A stretch of 64,000 bases of DNA from Silicimonas sp. (GCA_022826385.1 JAJDUZ010000072.1:1-64000), one strand, 5' to 3'; numbered from the stretch's first letter, positions 1 through 9,076 are shown. Made by a program: numbers and translations. Notes: generated by a model not told the origin, from the sequence alone.

Positions 1-804
1 CACTACCCGATTGAACCGCGCGAGCGCATGGAACAGCTCCGCCGTCGAGTCGTGCGGCTCGATCTGGGTCGTATGCGAATTCCAGGCGAGACCGAGCCCT
101 TCCACGAACTCCCGGGAGACGCGATGCCAGTCGACGCCGGGACAGGCGGCGAGGTGCGCGTTGTAGTTCCCCACCGCGCCGTTGAGCTTGCCCGTCACGG
201 GAACGGCTTCGAAGGCATCGAGCTGGCGCCGGAGGCGCGCGGCGAACACCGACATCTCCTTGCCGACGGTGGTGGGAGAGGCCGGCTGGCCATGCGTGCG
301 CGACACCATGGCCACCGCGGCGTGTTCGCGAGCGAGCCCCCGCACCGCTCCGGTCAGATCCCGCATCAACGGCAGAAGCACCTGCGCACGCGCGTCGGAC
401 AGCATCATCGCGTAGGCGAGGTTGTTGATGTCCTCCGACGTGCAGGCGAAGTGGACGAATTCACGCGCACCGGCGAGCTCGGGCGCATCCGCGATCCGCT
501 CCCGGATGAAGTTCTCCACGGCCTTGACGTCATGGTTCGTCTCGCGCTCGATGGCCTTCACCCGCCGCGCGTCGTCGAGCGAGAAGCCGCGCGCGATGCC
601 GTCGAGAACGTCCTCGGCCGCCTCGCTCAACGGCCCGAGCGCGTCGAACTTCGGATGTGCCGCGAGCGCCCGCAGCCAAGCCACCTCGACCGCCACGCGG
701 TATCGAACGAGGCCGAACTCGCTCGCAATCGATCGCAGCGCGGCGGTCCGGGAGCCGTATCGGCCGTCGACGGGCGAGACCGCGGTCAGAGGAGACAGCT
801 CCAT
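1..804 (-). CDS. purB: Adenylosuccinate lyase PurB, E. coli type (partial, 3' end outside window)
   Basis: The enzyme releases fumarate from SAICAR and from adenylosuccinate in cytosolic purine synthesis. The 268 visible codons open with MELSPLTAVSPVDGRYGS and continue through FACTSEDINNLAYAMM and the catalytic-histidine stretch SRTHGQPASPTTVGKEM, matching the E. coli-type family (about 456 aa), so roughly the last 190 residues lie beyond position 1. The ATG at 804 gives the family's usual N-terminus. It starts 13 bp after the DUF1244 gene on the same strand, suggesting one transcript. Odd point: from family knowledge, Rhodobacteraceae normally carry the other PurB subfamily (about 435 aa, starting MIPRYSRP). 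The E. coli-type protein supports a foreign origin for this end of the window. Confidence 0.93.
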   Translation of the reverse strand, partial: MELSPLTAVSPVDGRYGSRTAALRSIASEFGLVRYRVAVEVAWLRALAAHPKFDALGPLSEAAEDVLDGIARGFSLDDARRVKAIERETNHDVKAVENFIRERIADAPELAGAREFVHFACTSEDINNLAYAMMLSDARAQVLLPLMRDLTGAVRGLAREHAAVAMVSRTHGQPASPTTVGKEMSVFAARLRRQLDAFEAVPVTGKLNGAVGNYNAHLAACPGVDWHRVSREFVEGLGLAWNSHTTQIEPHDSTAELFHALARFNRVV

Positions 805-817
805 CGTCGCTTCGGCG

Positions 818-1117
818 TCACCCGTGCTTCGGGTGTCTCGCGTCGTATGCGGCCTGCTGCTCCGGAGTCGCCTCCCGCTGGTGCATGGACTTCCACTCCG
901 AGTACGGCATCGCGTAGATGATCTCGCGCGCATCCTCGTAGCTCATCTCCTCGCCCCGGTCTTCGGCGGCGGCGCGGTACCACTTGGAGAGGCAGTTGCG
1001 GCAGAACCCGGCGAGGTTCATGAGATCGATGTTCTGAACATCGGTGTGCGTGCGCAGGTGATCGACGAGGCGCCGAAACGCCGCGGCCTCGACTTCGGTG
1101 CGTGTCTGCTCATTCAT
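818..1117 (-). CDS. DUF1244 family protein
   Basis: A 99-residue soluble protein of the DUF1244 family, recognised by TDVQNIDLMNLAGFCRNCLSKW followed in order by an EDAREIIYAMPYSEWK-like segment and a QREATPEQQAAY tail. Function is unknown. Two cysteines in CRNC are conserved and could bind metal or be redox active, which is inference. The gene lies 13 bp upstream of purB on the same strand. The family occurs in both alpha- and gammaproteobacteria, so it does not itself settle the origin of this segment. Confidence 0.85.
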   Translation of the reverse strand: MNEQTRTEVEAAAFRRLVDHLRTHTDVQNIDLMNLAGFCRNCLSKWYRAAAEDRGEEMSYEDAREIIYAMPYSEWKSMHQREATPEQQAAYDARHPKHG

Positions 1118-1185
1118 GGGTTGTGCTCCGAAATTTGATACTTTGCATTAGAAATGCTATGCAACATTCTGATTGATCTCTCTAT

Positions 1186-1293
1186 GTCGGATTACGCTGC
1201 GCTAATCCGACCTACCGACCTACCGACCTACCGGCTATCGCGCTCGTGCCAGCCCTGTGGATCGGTAGGTAGGGTTAGCCGAAGGCGTAACCC
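1186..1293. repeat. Inverted pair of REP-like palindromes with a tandem 8-mer between
   Basis: The stretch holds GTCGGATTA (1186-1194) facing TAATCCGAC (1203-1211), then three tandem copies of CCTACCGA ending near 1234. A second palindrome in opposite orientation follows, GGGTTA (1272-1277) and TAACCC (1288-1293), preceded by GGTAGGTA. The two units are related: one reads TCGGATTACGC, the other on the reverse strand TCGGGTTACGCC, each followed by CCTACC. This is the architecture of paired extragenic palindromes (BIME-like). The sequence family is familiar to me from gamma- and betaproteobacterial intergenic regions, not Rhodobacteraceae. Confidence 0.7.
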
Positions 1294-1362
1294 GACATTG
1301 GACGCTCTTCGTTTCTGCACCGACCGCAGCCCCGACCGCTCGCGGATGCGCAGGCTGGCGGC

Positions 1363-4041
1363 TCACGCCGCGAGCTGGCGCACCACATAATGCAGGATGC
1401 CGCCGTTCTCGTAGTACTCCCACTCCTTCGGCGTGTCGATGCGCACCTGCGCGTCGAACTGCGTCCGGCGCCCGTCCGGCGCCGTCGCGGTCACCCTGAC
1501 CGACTTCGCTCCTTTCACGAGCCCTTCGACATCGAATACGTGCTCGGGCGTGAGCCCCAGCGATTCGGCGTCCTGGCCGTCCTCGAACACCAGAGGCAGC
1601 ACCCCCATGCCCACGAGATTGGAGCGGTGGATTCGCTCGAAGCTCCTGGCGATCACCGCCGCCACTCCGAGCAGCAGAGTGCCCTTCGCCGCCCAGTCGC
1701 GCGAGGAGCCGGTACCGTACTCGGAGCCGCCGATCACGACGAGCGGCACCCCTTCGTCCCGGTAGCGCATCGCGGCGTCGTAGATGGTCATCCGTTCGCC
1801 GGAGGGCTGATGGACGGTCCAGCCGCCTTCGGTGCCCGGCGCGGCCCGGTTGCGCAGGCGGATGTTGGCGAACGTCCCGCGCATCATGATCTCGTGATTG
1901 CCGCGTCGCGAGCCATAAGAGTTGAACTCGCGCGGCGGCACCTGCCGTTCGGTCAGGTAGCGGCCCGCAGGCGTGCTTTCCTTGAACGAGCCTGCCGGGC
2001 TGATGTGGTCGGTCGTAATCATGTCGCCCAGCAGTGCCAGAACACGCGCGCCCTCGATATTGGTGATGACGCCGGGTTCAGCCCCCATGCCCTGAAAATA
2101 GGGCGGGTTCTGCACATAGGTCGAGGTCGCAGGCCAGTCATAGGTTTCCTGCTTCGGCACCTCGACGCCCTGCCACTTCTCGTCGCCGGTGAAGACTTCG
2201 GCATACTTCTCCATGAAGGCTTCCCGCGTCACGGTCTTCTCGACGAGTTCTGCAATTTCCTGCTGCGACGGCCAGAGGTCTTTCAGGAAAACGTCATTGC
2301 CGTCCTTGTCCTGACCGACCGGCTCGGTTGCCAAGTCGATGTCCATGGTGCCCGCCAGTGCATAGATCACCACCAGCGGCGGCGAGGCGAGGTAATTGGC
2401 GCGCACATCCGGGCTGATCCGGCCTTCGAAGTTCCGGTTGCCGGACAGGACGCTGGTTGCCACCAGATCCCCCTCGGCGATGGCATCCGAGATCTCCTGC
2501 TGGATGGGTCCTGAGTTGCCGATACAGGTGGTGCAGCCATAGCCCACAAGGTTGAAGCCGATTGCGTCGAGGTCATCCTGAAGCTCGGCGGCTTCCAGAT
2601 AGGCGCTGACAACCTGGCTTCCGGGGGCGAGCGAGGTCTTGACCCATGGCTTCCGGTTCATGCCCAATTCATTGGCTTTCCGCGCCACAAGGCCCGCACC
2701 GATCATCACATAAGGGTTCGAGGTGTTGGTGCACGAGGTGATCGAGGCGATCACGACCTTGCCCGATTCCATGGTGTAATCCTCTTCCGAGACAGCGACT
2801 TCCTTGCCCATCGGGCGCTTGAAGGTCTCTGCCATTTCCTGCTGGAACGCGGCCTTGGCTTCGGTCAGCGCCACGAAGTCCTGTGGGCGCTTCGGTCCGG
2901 AAATCGCAGGCACGATTGTGCCCATGTCGAGCTCCAGCGTTTCGGTGTAAACCGGGTCATAGTCGGCACCGCGCCAGAAGCCGTTCTCCTTGGCATAGGC
3001 TTCGACCAAAGCGATCCGCTCCTTGTCGCGACCGGTGTTTTCTAGATAGCGCAGGGTTTCGCCATCAATCGGGAAGAAGCCGCAGGTCGCGCCGTATTCG
3101 GGGGCCATGTTGGCGATGGTTGCGCGGTCGGCCAGCGGCAGGTGGTCAAGGCCGGGGCCATAGAACTCGACGAATTTGCCGACAACGCCTTTCTCGCGGA
3201 GCATCTCGACCACCTTCAGCACCAGATCAGTGCCGGTGGTGCCTTCGACCATGGCGCCGGTCAGTTTGAAGCCGATCACTTCCGGGATCAGCATCGAGAT
3301 CGGCTGGCCCAGCATGGCCGCTTCCGCCTCGATCCCGCCAACGCCCCAGCCGAGGACGGCGGCGCCGTTGACCATCGTCGTGTGACTGTCGGTGCCGACA
3401 AGCGTGTCCGGATAGGCGACCATCTTGCCGTCCTGATCGGTGTCGGTCCAAACGGTCTGGGACAGGTATTCAAGGTTCACCTGGTGACAGATGCCGGTGC
3501 CGGGTGGCACGACGCGGAAGTTGTTGAAGGCCGACTGACCCCATTTCAGGAACGTGTAACGCTCCATGTTGCGTTCGTATTCGCGGTCGACATTCATCTG
3601 GAAGGCGCGGGGGTTGCCGAACTCGTCGATCATCACGCTGTGGTCGATCACCAGATCGACCGGGTTCAGCGGGTTGATCTTCTGCGGGTCGCCGCCAAGC
3701 GCCTTGAGCCCGTCGCGCATTGCGGCCAGATCGACCACCGCCGGGACGCCGGTGAAATCCTGCATCAGCACGCGGGCCGGGCGATAGGAGATTTCCCGAG
3801 GGTTCTTGCCGCCCGCGGCGCCCCAATCCGAGAACGCCTTGATGTCGTCGACGCTGACCGTCTTACCGTCCTCGAAACGCAGCATGTTCTCCAGAACCAC
3901 CTTCAACGCGGCGGGCAGTTTGGCGAAAGACCCAAGACCGGCGGCTTCGGCAGCGGGGATCGAGTAATAGTCGATCGACTGCGCGCCGACGGTCAGGGTT
4001 TTGCGGGTGTTCGACGAATCGTGGCCAACGGTGATCGGCAT
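1363..4041 (-). CDS. acnA: Aconitate hydratase AcnA (apparently mosaic)
   Basis: The TCA-cycle [4Fe-4S] enzyme that interconverts citrate and isocitrate in the cytosol. At 892 aa it is normal length. Cluster ligands are Cys437 (in [13 protein letters not shown]) and Cys503/Cys506 (in [12 protein letters not shown]). The ATG at 4041, giving [16 protein letters not shown], has a GGAG about 8 nt upstream and matches Rhodobacteraceae proteins; an in-frame codon at 4086 lacks this support. Residues 1 to about 715 look Rhodobacteraceae. From about residue 725 (position ~1870 downward) the text changes to a gammaproteobacterial style, for example [18 protein letters not shown] and the end [19 protein letters not shown]. 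The change falls just after the universally conserved [17 protein letters not shown], a natural place for a misassembly or recombination. See findings. Confidence 0.93.
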   Translation of the reverse strand: MPITVGHDSSNTRKTLTVGAQSIDYYSIPAAEAAGLGSFAKLPAALKVVLENMLRFEDGKTVSVDDIKAFSDWGAAGGKNPREISYRPARVLMQDFTGVPAVVDLAAMRDGLKALGGDPQKINPLNPVDLVIDHSVMIDEFGNPRAFQMNVDREYERNMERYTFLKWGQSAFNNFRVVPPGTGICHQVNLEYLSQTVWTDTDQDGKMVAYPDTLVGTDSHTTMVNGAAVLGWGVGGIEAEAAMLGQPISMLIPEVIGFKLTGAMVEGTTGTDLVLKVVEMLREKGVVGKFVEFYGPGLDHLPLADRATIANMAPEYGATCGFFPIDGETLRYLENTGRDKERIALVEAYAKENGFWRGADYDPVYTETLELDMGTIVPAISGPKRPQDFVALTEAKAAFQQEMAETFKRPMGKEVAVSEEDYTMESGKVVIASITSCTNTSNPYVMIGAGLVARKANELGMNRKPWVKTSLAPGSQVVSAYLEAAELQDDLDAIGFNLVGYGCTTCIGNSGPIQQEISDAIAEGDLVATSVLSGNRNFEGRISPDVRANYLASPPLVVIYALAGTMDIDLATEPVGQDKDGNDVFLKDLWPSQQEIAELVEKTVTREAFMEKYAEVFTGDEKWQGVEVPKQETYDWPATSTYVQNPPYFQGMGAEPGVITNIEGARVLALLGDMITTDHISPAGSFKESTPAGRYLTERQVPPREFNSYGSRRGNHEIMMRGTFANIRLRNRAAPGTEGGWTVHQPSGERMTIYDAAMRYRDEGVPLVVIGGSEYGTGSSRDWAAKGTLLLGVAAVIARSFERIHRSNLVGMGVLPLVFEDGQDAESLGLTPEHVFDVEGLVKGAKSVRVTATAPDGRRTQFDAQVRIDTPKEWEYYENGGILHYVVRQLAA

Positions 4042-4114
4042 CTCGCATACTCCAGCTAGGGCAATTCGATGGATTTGGTGTTCCAATATCGATGTCTCAA
4101 GGGCAGGGCAACCA

Positions 4115-4142
4115 TTAATTGTATGCGATGGTATACAATTAA
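4115..4142. promoter_or_regulatory. Candidate operator upstream of acnA
   Basis: A perfect 10-bp inverted repeat, TTAATTGTAT (4115-4124) and ATACAATTAA (4133-4142), with an 8-bp centre. It sits 74 bp upstream of the acnA start and 105 bp upstream of the divergent DUF1223 gene. The TTGTAT/ATACAA halves resemble GntR-family operators. No regulator is adjacent, so the assignment is inference. Confidence 0.4.
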
Positions 4143-4247
4143 AACACCTGTCGCATCCAAAGGGCCGTCACGCCGATTGTAACGCAGTCTCGCAAATCCT
4201 TGATTGGCACGTCATCCGCTCTTTCTATAGGCAAGCTTTGGGGACAC

Positions 4248-4958
4248 ATGAACTGGACGCTTGTCATGACACGATTTGGAAGTTTTCTCGTTGCGGGCTG
4301 GATGGCTCTTGGTGGAGCGGTTCAGGCGGCCGAAACGGTCGTCGTCGAGCTTTTCACGTCTCAAGGCTGCTCGTCCTGTCCTCCGGCAGATCGTGTCCTT
4401 GGTGAATTGGCGCAGCAGGATAACGTGATCGCGCTGGCGCTGCATGTCGACTACTGGGATTACCTCGGCTGGAAAGACGAATTCGCCAACCCCGAGCACA
4501 CCAAGCGCCAGCGTGCCTATGCCCGCGCCAAGGGCGAGCGGACGATCTATACACCGCAAATGGTCATTGGTGGCGTCGATCACGTTGTCGGCTCGAAGGC
4601 CATGAAGGTTGCGCAGATCGTGCAGAAGCACGGTGAACGCACATTGCCGGTCGAAGTCACCTTGGTGCGCGACGGCGGCACGGTGTCAGTGCGCGCGAAT
4701 GCCACCGGCACTGTCCCGAACATGGTGGTGCAGTTCGCCACCTATACGCCGAAATCCACCGTAAACGTGCGCCGTGGCGAGAATGCCGGTCGGAAACTGA
4801 CCTATCACAACGTCGTTCAGAAGCTGGCGCCGATTGGCAACTGGAACGGGCAGGGGACGTTCAGCGCCTCGGTCAATGTCAGTGGCGACGGTCCGGTCGC
4901 GGTGCTGGTGCAGGCGCGGGATGGTGGCCTTATTCTGGGGGCGTCGCAGCTTCGCTGA
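4248..4958 (+). CDS. DUF1223 secreted thioredoxin-like protein
   Basis: A 236-residue exported protein of the DUF1223 family. The N-terminus carries a hydrophobic signal segment (FLVAGWMALGGAVQAA, cleavage expected after QAA). Next comes VVVELFTSQGCSSCPPADRVLG, a thioredoxin-fold start with a CSSC pair followed by Pro, and later YTPQMVIGG, equivalent to the cis-proline loop. The family is periplasmic and its substrate is unknown; a redox role is inference. I chose ATG 4248, preceded by GGGGAC; upstream codon 4200 would put extra residues before the signal, and ATG 4266 is possible. The 3' end overlaps the convergent acyltransferase by 29 bp. Confidence 0.85.
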   Translation: MNWTLVMTRFGSFLVAGWMALGGAVQAAETVVVELFTSQGCSSCPPADRVLGELAQQDNVIALALHVDYWDYLGWKDEFANPEHTKRQRAYARAKGERTIYTPQMVIGGVDHVVGSKAMKVAQIVQKHGERTLPVEVTLVRDGGTVSVRANATGTVPNMVVQFATYTPKSTVNVRRGENAGRKLTYHNVVQKLAPIGNWNGQGTFSASVNVSGDGPVAVLVQARDGGLILGASQLR

Positions 4959-5838
4959 TCTTGGCCGCCTTGCTGAGTTTCCAGCGCCGGTGAACCCAGA
5001 ACCATTGCTCGGGATTGTCCCGCACGATCTCTTCCACAATGTCGTTATAGGCCTGCATCATCTCGGCCGGGTCGCCGTTCGGGATCGCTTCCGCGACATG
5101 CAGGCGGAACGTCAATCCATCGGGCTCGCGCAGGCCGAAGACAGGGATCATCAAGGCGTCGTATTTCACCGCCCATTCGGCGGCTGACAAAGGCGTATGG
5201 GCCGGCTGGTCGAAAAACCGCAACAGCGGTGCCTTGCGTGAGCCGACATCAGCGACGATCCCGATGATGCCGCCAAGCTTCAGGTGTTTGATCAGTGCGG
5301 CTATGCCTTTGCCATCCGTCGGATAGACCGGCTCGGCAATGGTTGAAATCGCCTTCAGGTAATGCTCGTGAAAGCGCGGGTTCTTCATCGGCCGATAGAG
5401 CGCGGCCATCGGATAGCCTTCGCGGCTGAGCTTGGACCGCACGGCGTCATAATTGCCGAGATGCGCCGTCACCATAACGATCGGTCGACCATCGGTGCGG
5501 GCTGCGGCAAGGGCGGCAAGCCCAGGACCCGCGACAGGGGACGTCCGCGCACGCGCGACGAATTCCTCGCCCGAATAAATCTCGATCAGCGTCCGCCCGA
5601 CATTGTTCGACACGGCGCGCGCGATCCGTGTGCGTTCCTCCTTCGACATCTCGGGATAGACGTAGGCGAGGTTCTTGTGAACGCGCGTGTTCCACCCGGC
5701 AACGGGGGCGACCAGCCGCGAGACGACAGCGCCCACGAAGCGCACACGAAACGCGTAAGGCAGCATCAGAGCACCGCCCAGAACGCCGCGTGCAAACGCG
5801 TTCTGCACCTTGTCCGCGATTGAGACCCGATCCGTCAT
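4930..5838 (-). CDS. Lipid A-type (LpxL/HtrB family) lysophospholipid acyltransferase
   Basis: A 302-residue inner-membrane-associated acyltransferase of the LpxL/HtrB/MsbB family, which adds secondary acyl chains to lipid A precursors. The catalytic H-x4-D motif appears as TAHLGNYD, followed by ALYRPMKNPRF (acceptor pocket) and the C-terminal NPEQWFWVHRRWK typical of the family. An N-terminal hydrophobic segment (ARGVLGGALMLPYAFRVRFVGAVV) would anchor it. ATG 5838 (MTDRVSIADKVQN) is preferred over an in-frame codon at 5907 because it fits homologues. It is divergent from the oxygenase at 5943. Chain length and acceptor cannot be read from sequence. Confidence 0.88.
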   Translation of the reverse strand: MTDRVSIADKVQNAFARGVLGGALMLPYAFRVRFVGAVVSRLVAPVAGWNTRVHKNLAYVYPEMSKEERTRIARAVSNNVGRTLIEIYSGEEFVARARTSPVAGPGLAALAAARTDGRPIVMVTAHLGNYDAVRSKLSREGYPMAALYRPMKNPRFHEHYLKAISTIAEPVYPTDGKGIAALIKHLKLGGIIGIVADVGSRKAPLLRFFDQPAHTPLSAAEWAVKYDALMIPVFGLREPDGLTFRLHVAEAIPNGDPAEMMQAYNDIVEEIVRDNPEQWFWVHRRWKLSKAAKISEAATPPE

Positions 5839-5942
5839 GCCCGGGTCTGTCGCACCCAAGGCGCGTCTTTGCAACCATCGCTGTTGCCCGCACCCGGATT
5901 GCGGCAATGTTGCGCGAAAGGAATCACACCATCGAAAGCCCT

Positions 5943-6719
5943 ATGGAACTGGAAGACATCATCAACTTCGGCGCACATGACATCCGGTCAGACGCGTTCC
6001 TGTCCGCCTGTCGCGAAACACTGGACCGCACCGGCGTGCTGGCCTTGCCGGGCTTTATCCGCGACGGCGCGATGTCGGTGATGCGCGCCGAGGCCGAGGC
6101 GGGCCGGCCAAAGGCCTATTTCTGCACGCAGGAACACAGCGTCTATCTGGCCGAAAACCCGGATTATCCGAAGGACCACGCGGCCAACCGGCCTGTGGTG
6201 TCCTCGAAAGGCTGCATCTGCGACGATGACGTCCCAGAAGCGTCACCTTTGCGCACGCTCTATGACTCTGAGGATTTTCGCGCGTTCATCAAGGGTGTCA
6301 CGGGCGAGGCGAGCCTGCACCCCTATGCCGATCCGCTGTCTTCGATCAACATTCACTATGCCGAACGCGGGCAGGAGCTGGGTTGGCATTTCGACAATTC
6401 CTCGTTCGCGATCACCCTGCTGATCCAGAAACCCGACGCCGGCAGCCGGTTCGAGTACGTGACCAACCTGCGCAATGCGGAGGCGGGCGAGATGAATTAT
6501 GCCGGTGTTGCCGCGCTGCTGGACGGGGAAACGACCCCTGACGTGCTGGAGATGGAGCCGGGCACGTTGGTGCTGTTCCGGGGCCGGAACTCGATCCACC
6601 GCGTCTCGCCCAATGAAAGCGACAGAACGCGGATGCTGGCCGTGCTGGCCTATAACGCGGAACCCGGCGTTTCGTTGTCGGAAACTGCCCGAATGACATT
6701 CTATGGGCGCTTGTCGTAA
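5943..6719 (+). CDS. HalD/BesD-like Fe(II)/2-oxoglutarate oxygenase with an intact HxD motif
   Basis: A 258-residue protein that resembles the HalD/BesD family of Fe(II)/2OG enzymes acting on free amino acids. The iron site reads His149-Phe-Asp151 (GWHFDNSSFAITLLIQ) with distal His219 (NSIHRVSP); Arg228 or Arg230 could bind the 2OG carboxylate. The radical halogenases of this family have Gly in place of the Asp, opening a chloride site. Asp is present here, so hydroxylation is the expected chemistry. Start: ATG 5943 has a weak GAAAG upstream; ATG 5907, adding 12 residues, is the alternative. It is divergent from the acyltransferase gene and stands alone before rpsB. Substrate unknown. Confidence 0.75.
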   Translation: MELEDIINFGAHDIRSDAFLSACRETLDRTGVLALPGFIRDGAMSVMRAEAEAGRPKAYFCTQEHSVYLAENPDYPKDHAANRPVVSSKGCICDDDVPEASPLRTLYDSEDFRAFIKGVTGEASLHPYADPLSSINIHYAERGQELGWHFDNSSFAITLLIQKPDAGSRFEYVTNLRNAEAGEMNYAGVAALLDGETTPDVLEMEPGTLVLFRGRNSIHRVSPNESDRTRMLAVLAYNAEPGVSLSETARMTFYGRLS

Positions 6720-6883
6720 CTCGATACACGTAACCCCTTGCAAAGCTGCGCAACCTGTCATATTCCGCGCGCACTTCACAGGCAGGGCTTGGGCCTTCGG
6801 GGGAGACATCCCCGTATGGTCCGCCGGTTGGGACACGTCCCTTGATGGCTCTGCCGAGGCGCAAACCGGAAAGGAATTTGGAC

Positions 6884-7699
6884 ATGGCGCTCCCTGAGTT
6901 TTCTCTGCGTCAGCTTCTGGAAGCTGGCGTTCACTTCGGTCACCAGACACAACGCTGGAACCCCCGCATGGGCGAGTTCATCTATGGCGACCGCAACGGT
7001 ATTCACATTCTCGACCTGACGCAGACCGTCCCGATGCTGGACGCCGCTCTGAACGTCATCCGCGAGACCGTCGCCAAAGGCGGCCGCGTGCTCTTCGTTG
7101 GCACCAAGCGCCAGGCTCAGAAGCCGGTCGCTGACGCTGCCGAGCGTTGCGCGCAGTACTACATGAACCACCGCTGGCTGGGTGGCACGCTGACCAATTG
7201 GAAAACCGTGTCGCAGTCGATCCAGCGTCTGAAAGCCATCGACGAGCAGATGATTGACGGCGCCGAAGGCCTGACCAAGAAAGAGCGTCTGGGCATGGAG
7301 CGCGAGCAGGGCAAACTGCAGGCCTCGCTGGGCGGTATCCGCGAAATGGGCGGTGTGCCGGACCTTCTCTTCGTTATCGACGTGAACAAGGAAGACCTTG
7401 CTATCGCCGAAGCCCGCAAGCTGGGCATCCCGGTCGTGGCCGTGGTCGATACGAACTGCTCGCCCGACGGTGTGGACTACATCATTCCGGGCAACGATGA
7501 CGCAGCCCGTGCCATCGCGCTTTACTGCGACCTTGCCAGCCGTGCCGCCCTTGACGGGATGAGCGCCCAGCTTGGCGCCGCCGGTGTGGACATCGGCGCC
7601 ATGGAAGAAGCCGTGGAAGAGGCCGTTGAAGAAGGCGCGACACCGGAAGAGGTGGCCGAGGCCGTCGTGGTCGAGGGTGACGCCGAAAAGGCCGAGTAA
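6884..7699 (+). CDS. rpsB: 30S ribosomal protein S2
   Basis: Ribosomal protein S2 of the small subunit, 271 aa. The start [21 protein letters not shown] and the blocks [30 protein letters not shown] and [11 protein letters not shown] are family hallmarks. The acidic C-terminal extension after residue 230, rich in EAVEE repeats, is usual for this lineage. ATG 6884 has AAAGGA 10-15 nt upstream; an in-frame TTG at 6842 adds residues not seen in S2. It is followed after 78 bp by tsf, the standard rpsB-tsf pair. The 164-bp space before it holds the promoter; I see no convincing leader structure. Confidence 0.98.
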   Translation: MALPEFSLRQLLEAGVHFGHQTQRWNPRMGEFIYGDRNGIHILDLTQTVPMLDAALNVIRETVAKGGRVLFVGTKRQAQKPVADAAERCAQYYMNHRWLGGTLTNWKTVSQSIQRLKAIDEQMIDGAEGLTKKERLGMEREQGKLQASLGGIREMGGVPDLLFVIDVNKEDLAIAEARKLGIPVVAVVDTNCSPDGVDYIIPGNDDAARAIALYCDLASRAALDGMSAQLGAAGVDIGAMEEAVEEAVEEGATPEEVAEAVVVEGDAEKAE

Positions 7700-7777
7700 A
7701 CCCTGTCATCAGACTGACATGGGAGGCGCGTAACAGCGCCTCCAAAACGAATTCCAAGATACTGAGGAGAGCCGAAA

Positions 7778-8653
7778 ATGGCTATCACAGCAGCACTCGT
7801 GAAAGAACTCCGCGACACGACGGGCGCGGGCATGATGGACGCCAAGAAAGCGCTGACCGAAACCGATGGCGACATGGAAGCCGCCATGGACTGGCTGCGC
7901 ACCAAGGGTCTGGCCAAGGCCGACAAGAAAGCCGGTCGGACTGCCGCGGAAGGCCTTGTGGCCGTGAACACCACAGGCGGCGAAGGCGTTGCCGTTGAAG
8001 TGAACTCGGAAACCGACTTCGTGGCCAAGAACGAAGAATTCCAGGGCATGGTCACCTCGATCGCATCTGCCGCCATGGGCGTGGCCGATGTCGAAGCCCT
8101 GAAGGCAACCGAGATTGGCGGCAAGGCGGTCAGCGAGATCGTCACCGACGCCGTTGCCAAGATCGGCGAGAACATGGGCGTGCGTCGCATGGCCAAGCTT
8201 TCGGGCGACAACGTGTGCTCGTATGTTCACAACGCCGCCGCTGACGGTCTGGGCAAGATCGGCGTTCTGGTCGCTTACACGGGTGGTGACGAAGCCACCG
8301 CACGTCAGGTTGCCATGCACATCGCCGCCGTGAACCCGGCCGCCCTGTCGGAAGCCGACATGGACCCGGACGTTGTCGAGAAAGAGCGTACGATCCAGAT
8401 CGAGATTGCGCGTGAAAGCGGCAAGCCCGAGCAGGTGATCGAGAAGATGATCGAAGGCCGGATGAAGAAATTCGTCGCGGAATCGACCCTTCTGAACCAG
8501 GCGTTCGTCGTGAACCCTGACCTGACGGTTGCCAAGGCGGCTGAAGAGGCTGGGATCACCATCACCGGTTACGTCCGCATGGAAGTCGGTGAAGGCATCG
8601 AGAAGAAAGAAGAAGACTTCGCCGCCGAAGTGGCGAAGACGATGGGCGGCTAA
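7778..8653 (+). CDS. tsf: Elongation factor Ts
   Basis: EF-Ts, the guanine nucleotide exchange factor that recharges EF-Tu in the cytosol; 291 aa, normal length. The N-terminal UBA-like domain ends with the signature [17 protein letters not shown] (residues 9-25). The core carries [13 protein letters not shown] (Tu-binding TDFV motif) and later the dimerisation region with a C-terminal [18 protein letters not shown]. The start ATG has a GAGGAG element 8 nt upstream. It is co-transcribed with rpsB and followed by an intrinsic terminator at 8678. Confidence 0.98.
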   Translation: MAITAALVKELRDTTGAGMMDAKKALTETDGDMEAAMDWLRTKGLAKADKKAGRTAAEGLVAVNTTGGEGVAVEVNSETDFVAKNEEFQGMVTSIASAAMGVADVEALKATEIGGKAVSEIVTDAVAKIGENMGVRRMAKLSGDNVCSYVHNAAADGLGKIGVLVAYTGGDEATARQVAMHIAAVNPAALSEADMDPDVVEKERTIQIEIARESGKPEQVIEKMIEGRMKKFVAESTLLNQAFVVNPDLTVAKAAEEAGITITGYVRMEVGEGIEKKEEDFAAEVAKTMGG

Positions 8654-8677
8654 GAGCCTCACCATCAAAGGCATGAG

Positions 8678-8707
8678 GCGGTGCAGGGGCGACTCTGCGC
8701 CGCTTTT
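8678..8707 (+). terminator. Intrinsic terminator of rpsB-tsf
   Basis: GCGGTGCAG (8678-8686) pairs with CTGCGCCGC (8695-8703) with one G-U pair and an 8-nt loop, followed directly by TTTTTCTTT. It lies 25 bp after the tsf stop codon. Confidence 0.85.
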
Positions 8708-8732
8708 TCTTTGACAGGTCCGGTTTGGCCAT

Positions 8733-8768
8733 AAAAAAGGGCGATGCCACCGGGACGCGGCATCGCCC
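8733..8768 (-). terminator. Intrinsic terminator for leftward transcription
   Basis: GGGCGATGCC (8739-8748) and GGCATCGCCC (8759-8768) form a perfect 10-bp stem with a 10-nt loop. A-runs flank both sides on the plus strand, so on the minus strand the stem is followed by TTTTTT. It would stop leftward transcripts, most simply the RTX/Hint gene about 310 bp away, or an unannotated RNA in the gap. Confidence 0.8.
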
Positions 8769-9076
8769 AAAAAAATACCCTAACCCATCCCACGCGCAGC
8801 CAATGGGGATGAGGAACTGGCGCGCGCTTCGTACTCGCTCAATGATAAGCTGTCTCAGCAGCGAAAATGCGCCCGAACCCCAGCTTGTTCTCCCATACCC
8901 CAAAAATACCGTTTCCGGTGCTGGGGCGTATTCTGCTGCCCGGACGGACCGAGCCGAAGAACGCGATGACTATGTCGCATCGTGGGACACATGAAAAGCA
9001 CGATTTTGCAGCCGCGACGTGGTCTGAACGGCTATATCGTCGCGGAAATCCCTGTGTTTTGAGGGTCGAGAGCCGG
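8769..9076. other. Gene-free stretch between tsf terminators and the RTX/Hint gene
   Basis: No convincing protein gene is visible. It holds an 8-bp inverted repeat CCGCGACG (9012-9019) / CGTCGCGG (9038-9045) and shorter complementary segments. It ends on the left at a strong leftward terminator. It may be a long 3' untranslated region of the RTX/Hint mRNA or a small RNA; I see no decisive promoter. Confidence 0.4.

Noticed and set aside
28..921. Long plus-strand reading frame opposite purB
   Set aside because: It is the mirror of the clear purB coding strand; composition is Arg/His-rich and low in family features.
1186..1293. CRISPR-like interpretation of the repeats near position 1200
   Set aside because: Repeats are tandem 8-mers and palindromes without unique spacers; they fit REP elements instead.
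1390..2514. 374-codon plus-strand frame opposite acnA
   Set aside because: Shadow of GC-rich acnA; no domain text and no ribosome site.
6720..6883. Possible structured leader before rpsB
   Set aside because: Some GC pairs can be drawn but no terminator or known S2-leader pattern is evident.
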